From Dyadobacter pollutisoli (GTDB lineage: Bacteria > Bacteroidota > Bacteroidia > Cytophagales > Spirosomataceae), in contig NZ_CP112998.1 of assembly GCF_026625565.1 (NCBI RefSeq), positions 3,536,501 to 3,600,500 of the forward strand: a stretch of DNA of 64,000 nt, written 5' to 3'. Positions 8,737 to 17,108 of the stretch are shown here, piece by piece. A program made the position numbers and the translations under genes. The notes under the pieces were generated by a model that worked only from the letters and a program-made list of their open reading frames with translations, ran no database searches and was not told the origin of the DNA. Position 1 is the first letter of the stretch. Every line of letters begins with the position of its first letter.

Positions 8737-9213
8737 ATGAACGGAAACGAAATTACCCTCGATAAAATTGACCTTAGCATTCTAAGGCTAATGCAGGAAA
8801 ATGCCAGGATCAGTAATGCAGACCTGGCCCGTGAGCTTGAAATGGCACCTTCCGCAGTATTGGAAAGGGTCAAAAAACTGGAACAAAAGAATGTAATCCT
8901 TCAATACACTACCCGGCTGAACCCGGCAGCGGTGCACCAAAAATTGCTGGCTTTTATCTCCATGAAATCCTCGGAAGGCATGGGCAGCAACAATACGGCG
9001 AAAGAGCTGGCGAAGATCCCGGAAGTGCAGGAAGTACATCACATTGCGGGAGAGGATTGTTACCTCGTCAAAGTCCGGACGGCAGATTCGGCATCATTAA
9101 TGAGCCTGATGCGTAACTCTTTCAGCAAAATCCCTAACATACTATCCACACGCACCACTATCGTGCTGGAAACCGTGAAAGAAGAACAACAATTAGTCAT
9201 ACCTGAAAAATAA
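8737..9213 (+). CDS. Lrp/AsnC-family transcriptional regulator
   Basis: The 158-residue protein has the family layout. An N-terminal winged helix begins LDKIDLSILRLMQENARISNADLARELEMA, shown here in parts as LDKIDLSILRLMQ (8-20) and ISNADLARELEM (26-37). A C-terminal RAM-like ligand domain contains VHHIAGEDCYLVKVR. Such proteins respond to amino acids or related metabolites. It lies 6 bp upstream of an EamA exporter, so it probably autoregulates a two-gene efflux operon, a common arrangement for Lrp and amino-acid exporters. Confidence 0.9.
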   Translation: MNGNEITLDKIDLSILRLMQENARISNADLARELEMAPSAVLERVKKLEQKNVILQYTTRLNPAAVHQKLLAFISMKSSEGMGSNNTAKELAKIPEVQEVHHIAGEDCYLVKVRTADSASLMSLMRNSFSKIPNILSTRTTIVLETVKEEQQLVIPEK

Positions 9214-9219
9214 ACGATC

Positions 9220-10170
9220 ATGCAAACAGAAAGTAAAGCTCCTTCCACCCTGTTGGTTGTACTGGCATTCGCCACGGTTTACATTGTATGGGGTTCCACT
9301 TATTTCTTCATCCAACGTGCACTGGCAGGCTTTCCGCCATTTATTCTGGGCGCATTCCGCTTTATAGTTGCCGGCTTGCTCATGCTGGGATGGAGTGTGC
9401 TGCAAGGCGAAAATGTGTTCTCCTGGAAAGCCATGAAACCCGCCATTATCACGGGATTACTGCTTTTATTAGTGGGTAACGGTGTGGTTATCTGGGTGGA
9501 ACAGTTCCTTCCAAGTGCTATGGTAGCCATTATGGTATCCATGTCGCCGCTATGGTTTGTGTTGCTGGACAAGCCGAAATGGTCCGAAAACCTGACTAAT
9601 AAATCCACTATTCTGGGCTTACTGATCGGTTTTGCAGGTGTGGTACTGTTGTTCGGTGAGAAAATTATGGTTTCCATGTCCTCCCTGAACAGTACCCGTG
9701 ACTTATTTGCAATGGGGCTGGTCGTGCTAGGGTCAATGGCCTGGGCCGGTGGCTCTTTATATTCAAAATACAATTCAGTTTCCCAATCCGCCACTGTGAA
9801 TTCCACCTGGCAGATGCTGGCGGCAGGTGTTGCGTTTTTTCCGGGAGCCATTCTTTCCGGTGAAATTTCCCGGTTCGACATTGCCAGCATTCCGTCAGAT
9901 GCCTGGCTGGCAACTGGTTACCTGATCGCTTTCGGTTCCATTGCCGGGTTTAGTGCATATGTTTGGCTGCTGAAAGTCCAGCCAGCTACCAAAGTGAGTA
10001 CCTACGCTTATGTGAACCCAGTGGTTGCGGTCATTTTAGGAGTCTTTTTCGCAAATGAATCTATCACACCTTTGCAGATATCCGGCCTGATCGTCATCCT
10101 GGTGAGTGTATTGCTGATCAACCTTCACAAATACAGAAAACCGAAACCGGTGGCAGCCGCCGCCTATTAA
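9220..10170 (+). CDS. EamA/DMT-family transporter (YedA-like)
   Basis: This 316-residue inner-membrane protein has about ten hydrophobic segments arranged as two EamA repeats. The first begins with VYIVWGSTYFFIQRAL, a hallmark of the family, and the second carries PVVAVILGVFFANESI. The family exports amino acids, metabolites or drugs. The 6-bp spacing from lrp suggests amino-acid or metabolite export under that regulator; the substrate is not visible. A strong terminator follows 13 bp after the stop. Confidence 0.9.
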   Translation: MQTESKAPSTLLVVLAFATVYIVWGSTYFFIQRALAGFPPFILGAFRFIVAGLLMLGWSVLQGENVFSWKAMKPAIITGLLLLLVGNGVVIWVEQFLPSAMVAIMVSMSPLWFVLLDKPKWSENLTNKSTILGLLIGFAGVVLLFGEKIMVSMSSLNSTRDLFAMGLVVLGSMAWAGGSLYSKYNSVSQSATVNSTWQMLAAGVAFFPGAILSGEISRFDIASIPSDAWLATGYLIAFGSIAGFSAYVWLLKVQPATKVSTYAYVNPVVAVILGVFFANESITPLQISGLIVILVSVLLINLHKYRKPKPVAAAAY

Positions 10171-10183
10171 TCTTTGATTAAAT

Positions 10184-10224
10184 AAAATGCCCTAGGCATG
10201 TAACATCTGTCTACGGCATTTTTT
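10184..10224 (+). terminator. Rho-independent terminator after the EamA gene
   Basis: AAAATGCCCTAG pairs with CTACGGCATTTT (11 of 12 positions) around a 15-nt loop, ending in a run of six T. It starts 13 bp past the exporter stop on the plus strand. Confidence 0.8.
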
Positions 10225-10381
10225 GTTTCGAATCGAATCCCGTCAGGGATATAACCAAATTCAGCCAGCCACAACAAAGCAACACTCGCTTTATTGATAC
10301 CCGTACTTTTGCTGTAAACAACTTTACTTTATAGTAGCGCTCCACCAAAACAATGGTCGTGTTAGGGTTTGCCATCCGCCG

Positions 10382-10610
10382 TTACGCCGGGGCAATGATA
10401 CCGTCTTCATACACGATCACTCCCGCTGGTGCAGTAGTTCCAATGGGCAACTGTACCGCTACGCCTGATTTATTGTTAGCCTGCCATGTTCCACATCTCC
10501 ACCATCCAGCGTTTGCACCAGTACTCCCGCGTACTTTCCTGTCGCATTGGTCGCAGCGTAAATAGAACCAGCTTGTTGTTGTCGATCCAAGCACTCAGAT
10601 TAAATCCTTT
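10382..10610 (-). pseudogene. Frameshifted remnant of an unknown secreted-enzyme gene (tentative)
   Basis: Protein-like text on the minus strand switches frame at least twice. One frame gives FNLSAWIDNN, the next gives GSIYAATNATGKYAGVLVQT followed by LDGGDVEH, and a third gives NNKSGVAVQLPIGTTAP and VIVYEDGIIAPA before a stop at 10382. Neighbouring stops interrupt each single frame. The pieces look like one beta-rich C-terminal domain broken by indels. I do not recognise the parent family. The arrangement could also be chance, so confidence is low. Confidence 0.35.
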
Positions 10611-10676
10611 GAAAGAAAACGAGGCCGAAATTTGGAATAATAACGAGGGCAAAAAATTCGTATTTTCGGCCTCGTT
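10611..10676 (-). terminator. Hairpin terminator downstream of the sulfatase operon
   Basis: Perfect 13-bp arms AACGAGGCCGAAA (10618-10630) and TTTCGGCCTCGTT (10664-10676) enclose a 33-nt loop. On the minus strand the stem is followed by the pyrimidine-rich TTCTTTC. It begins about 40 bp after the stop of the last sulfatase. Confidence 0.6.
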
Positions 10677-10716
10677 ATTGACTGGAAAATACATGGCCGT
10701 ACTGCGTAGAAGTAGA

Positions 10717-12228
10717 TTATCGGACCTGCTTCCTCAACTCCTCGTACCGCCTCCGCAATTCCGCCATTTTTTTCGAGTACACATCGTTCCCAGCCAGATT
10801 AACGGTTTCATGAGGATCATTTTTAGTATCATACAACTCCTCATACCCATGCTCAATATACTTCATATACTTAAAATCACCCGTCACCACTCCCTCCACT
10901 TTCGGTAGCCGCGGGCTGCCCATAAAGGTGTGTTGGTAGAAAAAATCTTTCCTCGCCGAAGTTTTGTTTTGCATAGATTTAATCAAATCCATTCCCTGCA
11001 TTGAACCCGGAACCTGCACTCCGGCAAGCGATAAAATGGTGGGCGCGACGTCTATGTTTAATGCAATGTTATTCGATTGAGTGTGTTTTAAATTAGCAGA
11101 CAATCCTCCTCCTGAAATGATCAGCGGCACTCGGATGGATTCTTCGAAACCAAACCACTTACCCTCCAAACCATGTTCTCCGAGTGAAAAACCATTGTCT
11201 CCCATGAAAATGATGATGGTATGCTCGTCGATTTTCAACTGTTTTAATTGTGATACCAGATCACCTACCACTTCATCGACACCCGTAATCAGCCTGTAAT
11301 AATCTCGTGTCGTTTCCGCCCTGAGCTCTGGCGTTGATAGTAATGGTTTCCACCTGTCGCGCCCAATGTTGGCGTCTGTCCTGAAAAAGTCGGGATGGCT
11401 GTTCCAGTATTTCGTGTCTGCCGTGACCGGATCGGGGATGTCTACATTTTTATACAAATCCTTGAAACGCTCCTGCACCGGATATGTCGGCGGATTGCCG
11501 TCAAGCTCGTGCGGCGCTTTGAAACTTACAGCCAGGCAAAACGGTTCTTTTCCAGCAAATTGATCCAAAAACTGAGTAATATCTTTTCCCACACTATCGG
11601 TATGATGAATGATCTTGCCACTCTTATTTTTTAGCTCATATTTAGGCTGACCTTCCTTTGCCGCCGCCCAATAGTCATAAAGTGAGTCCGGCTGATTTTG
11701 CACATCAATGCCCCATTTACCAATAAAACCCAGCTTGTAGCCAGCCTGTTTAAGCAATGCAGGATAAGTTTGCGCTAATGCTTCTTTCTTAAAATCCGTG
11801 TTAAAATCGTTGATCCCATGCCGCGACATGTATTGCCCACTCAATAAACTCGCCCGGCTCACCATACAAATAGCCGTGGTTACGTAGGCTTTCTTAAACA
11901 AAATACCGCGATTGGCCAGCGCGTCAAGGTTTGGTGTTTGAATGATTTTATTGCCCATTACTCCCAACGCATCCCATCGGTGGTCGTCTGTCAGCAGGAA
12001 GATGACATTAGGACGGTTTGCCACGGATTTCGTTTCCGCGACGCGCATACTATCTTTCCCGTCATACCAATATTTCCATTGGTCAACGATGGAAATATTG
12101 GGTTTTGCAGCTTTCTGACGTTTGGCCGTAATCACCGGGCCAGATGCAGCTAATGCAAAACCGGTTATCAGCAAGGCAAAAATACCCGTGGCTGATAACC
12201 GGAAGAAGGTTTTTGTATTCAATAACAT
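10717..12228 (-). CDS. Secreted sulfatase (formylglycine-dependent, alkaline phosphatase superfamily)
   Basis: The 503-residue product has an N-terminal signal (about 1-28), then NVIFLLTDDHRWD (74-86) with the metal aspartates, the Cys to be converted to formylglycine at C121 in CMVSRASLLSG, and a later metal site FMGDNGFSLGEHG. The third motif position is Val instead of the usual Pro/Ala, a variant seen in some sulfatases. It resembles heparan/glucosamine-type sulfatases, but the substrate is uncertain. It follows the next sulfatase by 11 bp, so the pair is co-transcribed. A hairpin terminator follows it. Confidence 0.88.
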   Translation of the reverse strand: MLLNTKTFFRLSATGIFALLITGFALAASGPVITAKRQKAAKPNISIVDQWKYWYDGKDSMRVAETKSVANRPNVIFLLTDDHRWDALGVMGNKIIQTPNLDALANRGILFKKAYVTTAICMVSRASLLSGQYMSRHGINDFNTDFKKEALAQTYPALLKQAGYKLGFIGKWGIDVQNQPDSLYDYWAAAKEGQPKYELKNKSGKIIHHTDSVGKDITQFLDQFAGKEPFCLAVSFKAPHELDGNPPTYPVQERFKDLYKNVDIPDPVTADTKYWNSHPDFFRTDANIGRDRWKPLLSTPELRAETTRDYYRLITGVDEVVGDLVSQLKQLKIDEHTIIIFMGDNGFSLGEHGLEGKWFGFEESIRVPLIISGGGLSANLKHTQSNNIALNIDVAPTILSLAGVQVPGSMQGMDLIKSMQNKTSARKDFFYQHTFMGSPRLPKVEGVVTGDFKYMKYIEHGYEELYDTKNDPHETVNLAGNDVYSKKMAELRRRYEELRKQVR

Positions 12229-12239
12229 TTCAGAAGATT

Positions 12240-13667
12240 CTAATCAACAGCTGGGTACCCTTTTTTAAGCAATGTAGACATCTCATTTACTGTAATGATG
12301 AAATTGTTATCCTTCGCCAGGTTAGCAAATTCATTCGGATCCTTTTGATGATCATACAATTCGGCTCCTGCAATGCCTCCGTCCCATTCGGTGTACCGGA
12401 ATCGTTCCGTACGCACGCTCCTGCCCATAATCTGGCCGCGTTTGACTTGTGTGTAAGCAGGTTTGTCCCAAATCGCGTCGGGCGCTTTCAGCAATGGCGT
12501 CAGGCTTTTTCCTTGTAGCTTCTGACCAGGGACCAGGCCGCATAATTCTGCTAATGTTGGATAAATGTCCAGCAATTCAACCGTACGTGTGGAAGCTTTG
12601 CCTTTAGTACCGCCAGGAACTGAGAATATCAATGGTACACGAGCGGAATTTTCAAACAAACTTTGCTTCATCCATTGCCCGTGCTGCCCGACATTATAAC
12701 CATGGTCACTCCAAAGGACAATCACGGTGTTATCTGTCAGCTTCAACTTATCCAACGCGTCCAATAACCTTCCAACCTGTGCGTCCATGAAGGTAATAGT
12801 TGCATAGTAAGCTCTCAGCACCTCTTTTCTGTCCGCTACCGAAAGCCCCCAGTGCGCTGGTTTTGTAAACAATGCTGCTTCCGGAATGTCATCCAGGTCG
12901 TTTTCAAGTTCTTTTGGCAGTGGTACTTTTTGGACAGGGTACAAATCGAAATACTTTTTTGGGGCAACGTACGGCGAATGTGGCCTGTAAAAACCTACTG
13001 CTAAAAAGAATGGCTCGTTTTTCTTCTTGGTCATGATTTTGATAGCCTCGCTCGCTACCATACCATCAGTCTGCTCCTCATCAGTACCCTCCGTAGCGCG
13101 CCACGCCAGTGCACTGCCCAGTCCGCGATCGGGTGTGAGGTTTTTGATCAATGCTTCCTCTGCCTTGTCCCTGCCTTTCGGATTCACCCTTTCATCCCAG
13201 GAAATCGGGTCGTCGAGCCCATCGGTACCAATCTGTCCGGGAACGCCGTAATGGTAAATTTTACCAACCCGTGCACTGTAATAATCGTTGTTTTTAAACA
13301 GCTGAGGCAATGTTACAATGTCCGGCAGGTTTTTCCGGAAATGCGTTTGCAACTCGTAAATTTTGGTAACATCAGGACGTTGCCCGGTCAATAGGGACGA
13401 ACGGCTTGGACTGCAGAGCGGGAACTGGGTATAAGCTTTGCTGAACTTCACGCCTCTTTTGGCAAGTCGGTCAATGTTAGGCGACTTCACAAACGTGTTT
13501 CCATAGCATCCCAAATCCGTATTCAGGTCATCGACGGCAATGAACAGTACGTTCATTTTTTTCTTTGCATTCTTGTCACCGGGACCCGCCAGACTTTGTA
13601 CAGATATTCCTGCCAAGCCGGAGATAGAAAGCGTTAAGACAGCAATTAGTAAGTGTTTTCTCATCAT
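12240..13667 (-). CDS. Secreted sulfatase, iduronate-2-sulfatase-like
   Basis: The 475-residue product has a signal peptide, then MNVLFIAVDDLNTDLGCYGN (38-57) with the metal aspartates. C85 lies in the canonical CSPSRSSLLTG motif, and the metal-binding WSDHGYNVGQHG lies further on. The segment order and the closing YTEWDGG/ELYDHQKDPNE region resemble iduronate-2-sulfatases, but bacterial substrates can be other sulfated glycans. The start is either of two adjacent ATGs. It lies 413 bp downstream of the binding-protein gene and 11 bp upstream of a second sulfatase; together these suggest release of sulfate from glycans. Confidence 0.9.
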   Translation of the reverse strand: MMRKHLLIAVLTLSISGLAGISVQSLAGPGDKNAKKKMNVLFIAVDDLNTDLGCYGNTFVKSPNIDRLAKRGVKFSKAYTQFPLCSPSRSSLLTGQRPDVTKIYELQTHFRKNLPDIVTLPQLFKNNDYYSARVGKIYHYGVPGQIGTDGLDDPISWDERVNPKGRDKAEEALIKNLTPDRGLGSALAWRATEGTDEEQTDGMVASEAIKIMTKKKNEPFFLAVGFYRPHSPYVAPKKYFDLYPVQKVPLPKELENDLDDIPEAALFTKPAHWGLSVADRKEVLRAYYATITFMDAQVGRLLDALDKLKLTDNTVIVLWSDHGYNVGQHGQWMKQSLFENSARVPLIFSVPGGTKGKASTRTVELLDIYPTLAELCGLVPGQKLQGKSLTPLLKAPDAIWDKPAYTQVKRGQIMGRSVRTERFRYTEWDGGIAGAELYDHQKDPNEFANLAKDNNFIITVNEMSTLLKKGYPAVD

Positions 13668-13774
13668 GGGGTTGTTTGATTTATTCTCATCATCGTATAA
13701 TTCGTCGGATCCGTCATTATAGCAATATACCCATTTTTGAGAGCGAACGCCATGATTTCCAAATCCGTGCGTTG

Positions 13775-13966
13775 TTAGCGGGGAGTGATCGAGTCATTGG
13801 CCAATTCTTCTCCATTTAAAAACACCTTCGCATTTTTGCCGTCGCCATAATAAAAACCACCAGCAGGTGCATTCAATGATCTGTCAAAACCGCGTTTCCA
13901 GGGAACAGTACCAGCAGCTTGCCCAACATGCCATTTGCCGGTCATAGCGGTAAAGTAACCCGCCGT
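13775..13966 (-). pseudogene. C-terminal-like fragment of an arylsulfatase
   Basis: A 63-codon minus-strand stretch without an upstream start reads TAGYFTAMTGKWHVGQAAG, then WKRGFDRSLNAPAGGFYYG and KNAKVFLNGEELANDS, ending at TAA 13775-13777. GYFTAMTGKWHVG followed by WKRGFDR is characteristic of arylsulfatases just after the catalytic region. Both the N-terminal half (metal and formylglycine sites) and most of the C-terminal half are absent. It lies between the binding-protein gene and the two intact sulfatases, so a third sulfatase seems to have decayed there. The flanking 13668-13774 and 13967-14080 show nothing else I can name. Confidence 0.72.
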
Positions 13967-14080
13967 TGTGCACTACCCTCGAACCATACACGCCTAGTAA
14001 TATACGCACAGTCCTGTCCTGCTATTAAAAGTAAGCGGGTAAAATAAGTATCGTTTCGGTACAGACAAAGAAGATGGGCT

Positions 14081-15025
14081 CTATTTTACGGCTTCGAATC
14101 TTTCCAGTTTTTCCCTGTCGTCTGCCAGACGTTTCGGTTCGGCTTTCAGGTAACCAAACTGGTGCAAGTCTTTATCAGCATGGGACGCAACAGCATTGGT
14201 TGCCACCCAAAGCAAAAACTTCTTTGCTTCCGGATTGGAATTGTGCTTGTCAATTGAAAAGTGAATATACTCAACCGGCACATTCTTTACCTTGTTATTT
14301 TCCAGACTCTCAATAACCTGATCCAGGTTTTCCAATGCTCTCTCCTCTTTCGAAATACGCCCGTTCCCGTCCAGGTCTACCGGAATAATCGTAATTCCGT
14401 CGATAGGTTTCCTCGATTGCAAATCGTACGCCAGGCCGGGAGTGGTATAACTGATACCGGTTTCGTCCTTCAAAAGCGCTTTGATCAAATGCTCGTCAGC
14501 CCCAGCAATGGCTTTTCCTTTGATATTTTGTTGCTCGTAACCGAAATATTTCGCGAATGTCAAAGGAGCGCCGGCTTTTTGCAAACGGGTATAAATAGTA
14601 AAAGGAGTGGTAATGGATTTATCTTTTTCCGCATAAATGTCATGAAAGAATATGGACTTATATGTCTTTTCATTCAAGCCTTTTTCTGCATATTCTTTCG
14701 CAAATGCAGACTTGGCATTGGCAACAGGAAGCAACGCATATCGCCCAACCGACAAGTATTCGCGTGTTTCCTTCACCGCCTTGTCCTGATCATAAGCTTC
14801 AATCAGCAGGTCATATTTCTGCGGATCAGTTATCGTCCTGGTTTCAATGACAATCTGAGATTTTGGATTCGCCGCAGTATAATCCTTGATCCATTTTTCA
14901 ACAAGTGGGTAAGCAAACCTCACGCCGGTGATAATTACCTTGTTATCAGCAGATTCCTGTGCAAATACAGGCGCAACTACCAGGGACAAAATTGACGCAG
15001 CAAGTAGTGATTTAATTTTTTTCAT
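14081..15025 (-). CDS. Periplasmic substrate-binding protein (PstS-like PBP fold)
   Basis: I chose the ATG at 15025, which begins a classic signal peptide ending VFAQ; the upstream ATG at 15061 would bury it. The 314-residue mature-like sequence begins KVIITGVRFAYPLVEKWIKDY, quoted in part, matching the start of phosphate/sulfate-type binding proteins. It also contains an EF-hand-like DLDGNGRISKEE. It has no adjacent ABC permease. It is preceded by a Cys-rich leader peptide and followed on the same strand by sulfatase genes. This suggests capture of an oxyanion or sulfur compound, by inference only. Confidence 0.72.
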   Translation of the reverse strand: MKKIKSLLAASILSLVVAPVFAQESADNKVIITGVRFAYPLVEKWIKDYTAANPKSQIVIETRTITDPQKYDLLIEAYDQDKAVKETREYLSVGRYALLPVANAKSAFAKEYAEKGLNEKTYKSIFFHDIYAEKDKSITTPFTIYTRLQKAGAPLTFAKYFGYEQQNIKGKAIAGADEHLIKALLKDETGISYTTPGLAYDLQSRKPIDGITIIPVDLDGNGRISKEERALENLDQVIESLENNKVKNVPVEYIHFSIDKHNSNPEAKKFLLWVATNAVASHADKDLHQFGYLKAEPKRLADDREKLERFEAVK

Positions 15026-15112
15026 GATTATAAAGTAGTAGTGATGGATTTGTCCGCGCATGGTTTTACCACTATGCAGATTTAATAATGAGTAACAGGA
15101 ATGAATATCAGA

Positions 15113-15135
15113 TCTGAAAACCTGGGGCTTTCAGA
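15113..15135 (-). promoter_or_regulatory. Leader hairpin between the Cys-rich peptide and the binding-protein gene
   Basis: Perfect 7-bp arms TCTGAAA and TTTCAGA around a 9-nt loop start 10 bp past the leader-peptide stop. There is no T-run after it on the minus strand, so it is not a plain intrinsic terminator. It could take part in a translation-dependent structural switch. Confidence 0.4.
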
Positions 15136-15144
15136 AAAAGAAGA

Positions 15145-15249
15145 CTAGCAGCAACAACAGGAGTCCGGGGCACACTGGAAATATGGGAATGGTACCACCA
15201 CAGGCACAACATTACGTTGCGAAGAATACGGATTCATCGATTTCATCAT
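15145..15249 (-). CDS. 34-residue leader peptide ending in four cysteines
   Basis: This short frame starts with two ATGs at 15249 and 15246 and stops at TAG 15145-15147. The peptide has no domain. Its end reads QCAPDSCCCC, so five of its last nine residues are Cys, with four consecutive Cys codons (TGT TGT TGC TGC) directly before the stop. It sits between a good promoter candidate and a binding-protein gene whose start is 119 bp further on. Cys-run upstream ORFs in mycobacteria act as cysteine-responsive attenuators; here the same role is an inference. Confidence 0.6.
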   Translation of the reverse strand: MMKSMNPYSSQRNVVPVVVPFPYFQCAPDSCCCC

Positions 15250-15317
15250 TGAAACGGATTTTATGGTTATCTCTCGTGTTGGTGGTTAACAAGAAAGAAT
15301 CCTACTAATTTGATAGA

Positions 15318-15348
15318 CAAAGTAAGGTTAAAGAAAATAAAATGGCAA
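15318..15348 (-). promoter_or_regulatory. Bacteroidota-type promoter for the leader/binding-protein unit
   Basis: On the minus strand TTG (15348-15346), a 20-bp spacer and TTACTTTG (15325-15318) match the Bacteroidota -33/-7 pattern (TTG, about 19-20 bp, TAnnTTTG) with one mismatch. Transcription would start near 15311, about 60 nt before the leader peptide. Confidence 0.45.
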
Positions 15349-15401
15349 GTGATTCCCGCAATTTTAAAGGAAATAACGCTATTTCGGCTGAAAAACTGGA
15401 T

Positions 15402-15800
15402 TTACCAGACTACTTTCAATCCTTCTGAAGTATAATTTTTGATATTGTCATCATCGCTAATCAGAGTATACCGGTTCGAAATCGCCTGCCAGATCAGCAT
15501 CCTGTCGAAGGGGTCTTTGTGGTATTGAGCTGCGAGTTGATGATAAGTACTAGCTTCCGTGGTATTGAGGTCAATCAAATTGAAACCCGCTTCGAGGCAA
15601 ATTCCCGGTAATTCCTCGGGACTAATTTTCCCCAGGCCTATTTTCCCGGTATTAACCTTAATAGAAATCTCCCAAAAATTTACCGAGCTTACGTAAATAT
15701 CGTTGTCCTTGTTGGAAAGGATCGATTTAATGCTTTCGGAAAGTTTTGGGGTTTCAAAAAATGTCCAGATTATAATGTGTGTATCCAGTAAGTACTTCAT
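15402..15800 (-). CDS. PIN-domain ribonuclease toxin (VapC-like)
   Basis: The 132-residue protein has the acidic PIN set: D6 in LLDTH, E44 in NFWEIS, D96/D99 in HKDPFDRML, and D116-118 near the C-terminus. Such proteins cut RNA, often tRNA, when their antitoxin is lost. The ATG overlaps the antitoxin stop by 4 bp, the usual order for antitoxin-toxin operons. The type with HKDPFDR(M/L)L is typical of PhdYeFM-linked PIN toxins. Confidence 0.9.
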   Translation of the reverse strand: MKYLLDTHIIIWTFFETPKLSESIKSILSNKDNDIYVSSVNFWEISIKVNTGKIGLGKISPEELPGICLEAGFNLIDLNTTEASTYHQLAAQYHKDPFDRMLIWQAISNRYTLISDDDNIKNYTSEGLKVVW

Positions 15801-16030
15801 ATTCCAAATTCTTCTTCGCTTGTTAGTTTAAAATTATCATTCATAAAGTATCCTGCCTGCCCTTCCAAAATCCCCAGTTTTCTCGGCTCTTTATTTTCTT
15901 CTTTGGGCACCAGGAATGCTTTTACTTCCTTTTTTCTCCCAAAAGTGATCCCTATTTTTTCTCCTTTCTCAACTTCCTTCAATACCTGTGAGAAATGGGC
16001 TTTGAACTCCCCTACGCTCATTGTTTTCAT
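15797..16030 (-). CDS. Antitoxin, Phd/YefM-like
   Basis: I chose the ATG at 16030 over a TTG at 16063. The 77-residue product begins MKTMSVGEFKAHFSQVLKEV, the N-terminal DNA-binding region of prevent-host-death antitoxins, and then has ITFGRKKEVKAFLVP, the usual second strand pair. The C-terminal part should wrap the PIN toxin encoded just downstream. Antitoxins of this family repress their own promoter; a dyad sits about 35 bp upstream. Confidence 0.87.
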   Translation of the reverse strand: MKTMSVGEFKAHFSQVLKEVEKGEKIGITFGRKKEVKAFLVPKEENKEPRKLGILEGQAGYFMNDNFKLTSEEEFGI

Positions 16031-16063
16031 GATATCTTTCTTATTTACAACCAAATATAGCAA

Positions 16064-16084
16064 AAGTTGTCAACTTGTCAAGTT
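16064..16084 (-). promoter_or_regulatory. Candidate antitoxin operator (overlapping dyads)
   Basis: Three alternating half-sites AAGTT, AACTT and AAGTT separated by GTC form two overlapping perfect palindromes immediately upstream of the antitoxin start, where an autorepressing Phd-like protein would bind. Confidence 0.5.
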
Positions 16085-16104
16085 AAGCAGTTCATTAGTA
16101 CTTC

Positions 16105-17022
16105 CTAGTTAACCCGTTTCGTCAAAGCATTCAATTCACTGTCTGTCGGGGTTGGGGACTGAATGCCATTTTCCGGAATTTCTACGTGAGCAGTCCAGGT
16201 GATTGCATTCAAAACCAGCTTTCTGAAACTATCATTTTGCCAGTTTTTATGGACATGGCCGCCCGTAAAACCGAAACCTCTGCCTCCTCCCGGCCGGTCA
16301 TAGGCCCAGGCCAATACCTGCAACTCCTTTTTGGTAATCACAGCATCCCGAACAGCCGGATTGTTTGAATGTGTGCCGTCAGGTCTGTTCAATGTGGCTT
16401 CAGGTGGTAGCGCTTTCAGGATTGGCGTCACGTTTTTCATATCGTCGACAAACCGCATGTGATAGTACCATTCATCTGTCGTACCAAAAGGTTTCACGCC
16501 ATTCGCTACCGGATGGTCGGGAAAGCTCGCAAAATTTGCCTCCCAAACCGGGTTCACCGACCAGTTGATCTCAAAATATCCTCCTATCCAGCTCAGAAAG
16601 CGATTTCCGCTTTCTCCCTGTGGCACTTCAAGTGCGAAATGAAGATTAACCAGCCCGATTCCTTTTTTCATCAGCCTGTCTAGCTCCTCGGTATGTTTGA
16701 GCGCCATGTGGTCGCCGCCCCCATCCATGTACAACACGATGGCATCGGCGTCGCTCAAAACGGTACTGTCTTTTGGCCATTCGTTGTGGATCACGATCGC
16801 ATTCACGCCCGGTACATTATCATTCAGCGCTTTGGCGAGCAATGTACTGCCGCCGTTATGTTCGTGCTCACCTTTCCCGTGACTATCAGGGCCGGCAATG
16901 AACACAATTTTCTTCTGTGCCTGTTTGGTGGGCAACACGACTCCATTGTTTTGGATTTGTGCTGACAAATTTGCGCTCAGCCCGATACAGCATAACATGA
17001 TTTTTAATTTCCTGCCTGTCAT
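16105..17022 (-). CDS. Secreted ThuA-domain protein
   Basis: I chose the ATG at 17022, which starts a signal peptide (MTGRKLKIMLCCIGLSANLS); a TTG at 17064 is less likely. The 305-residue product begins after the signal with KIVFIAGPDSHGKGEHEHNGG, quoted here to GPDSHG, and contains DAIVLYMDGGGDHMA and the closing GRGFGFTGGHVHKNW, all usual in ThuA-like glutamine-amidotransferase-fold proteins. These are common in Bacteroidota and Planctomycetes and are linked to sugar metabolism, but the reaction is not established. It appears monocistronic. Confidence 0.85.
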   Translation of the reverse strand: MTGRKLKIMLCCIGLSANLSAQIQNNGVVLPTKQAQKKIVFIAGPDSHGKGEHEHNGGSTLLAKALNDNVPGVNAIVIHNEWPKDSTVLSDADAIVLYMDGGGDHMALKHTEELDRLMKKGIGLVNLHFALEVPQGESGNRFLSWIGGYFEINWSVNPVWEANFASFPDHPVANGVKPFGTTDEWYYHMRFVDDMKNVTPILKALPPEATLNRPDGTHSNNPAVRDAVITKKELQVLAWAYDRPGGGRGFGFTGGHVHKNWQNDSFRKLVLNAITWTAHVEIPENGIQSPTPTDSELNALTKRVN

Positions 17023-17108
17023 GATCCATGGATTTAAATCAGGATTTCCGTTTTCAGAAATCAAATAGACCTTTGGACAGACACTATAAAAATCAGGCCA
17101 TTTACCTG

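Noticed and set aside
10486..10908. 140-codon plus-strand open frame spanning the end of the sulfatase gene
   Set aside because: It is the opposite strand of the sulfatase 3' end and the terminator hairpin, with low-complexity His/Leu-rich sequence and no domain.
15402..16084. Reading the PIN/antitoxin pair as part of a larger defence island
   Set aside because: The neighbours are metabolic (binding protein, ThuA protein), and no nuclease, methylase or other defence gene is near.
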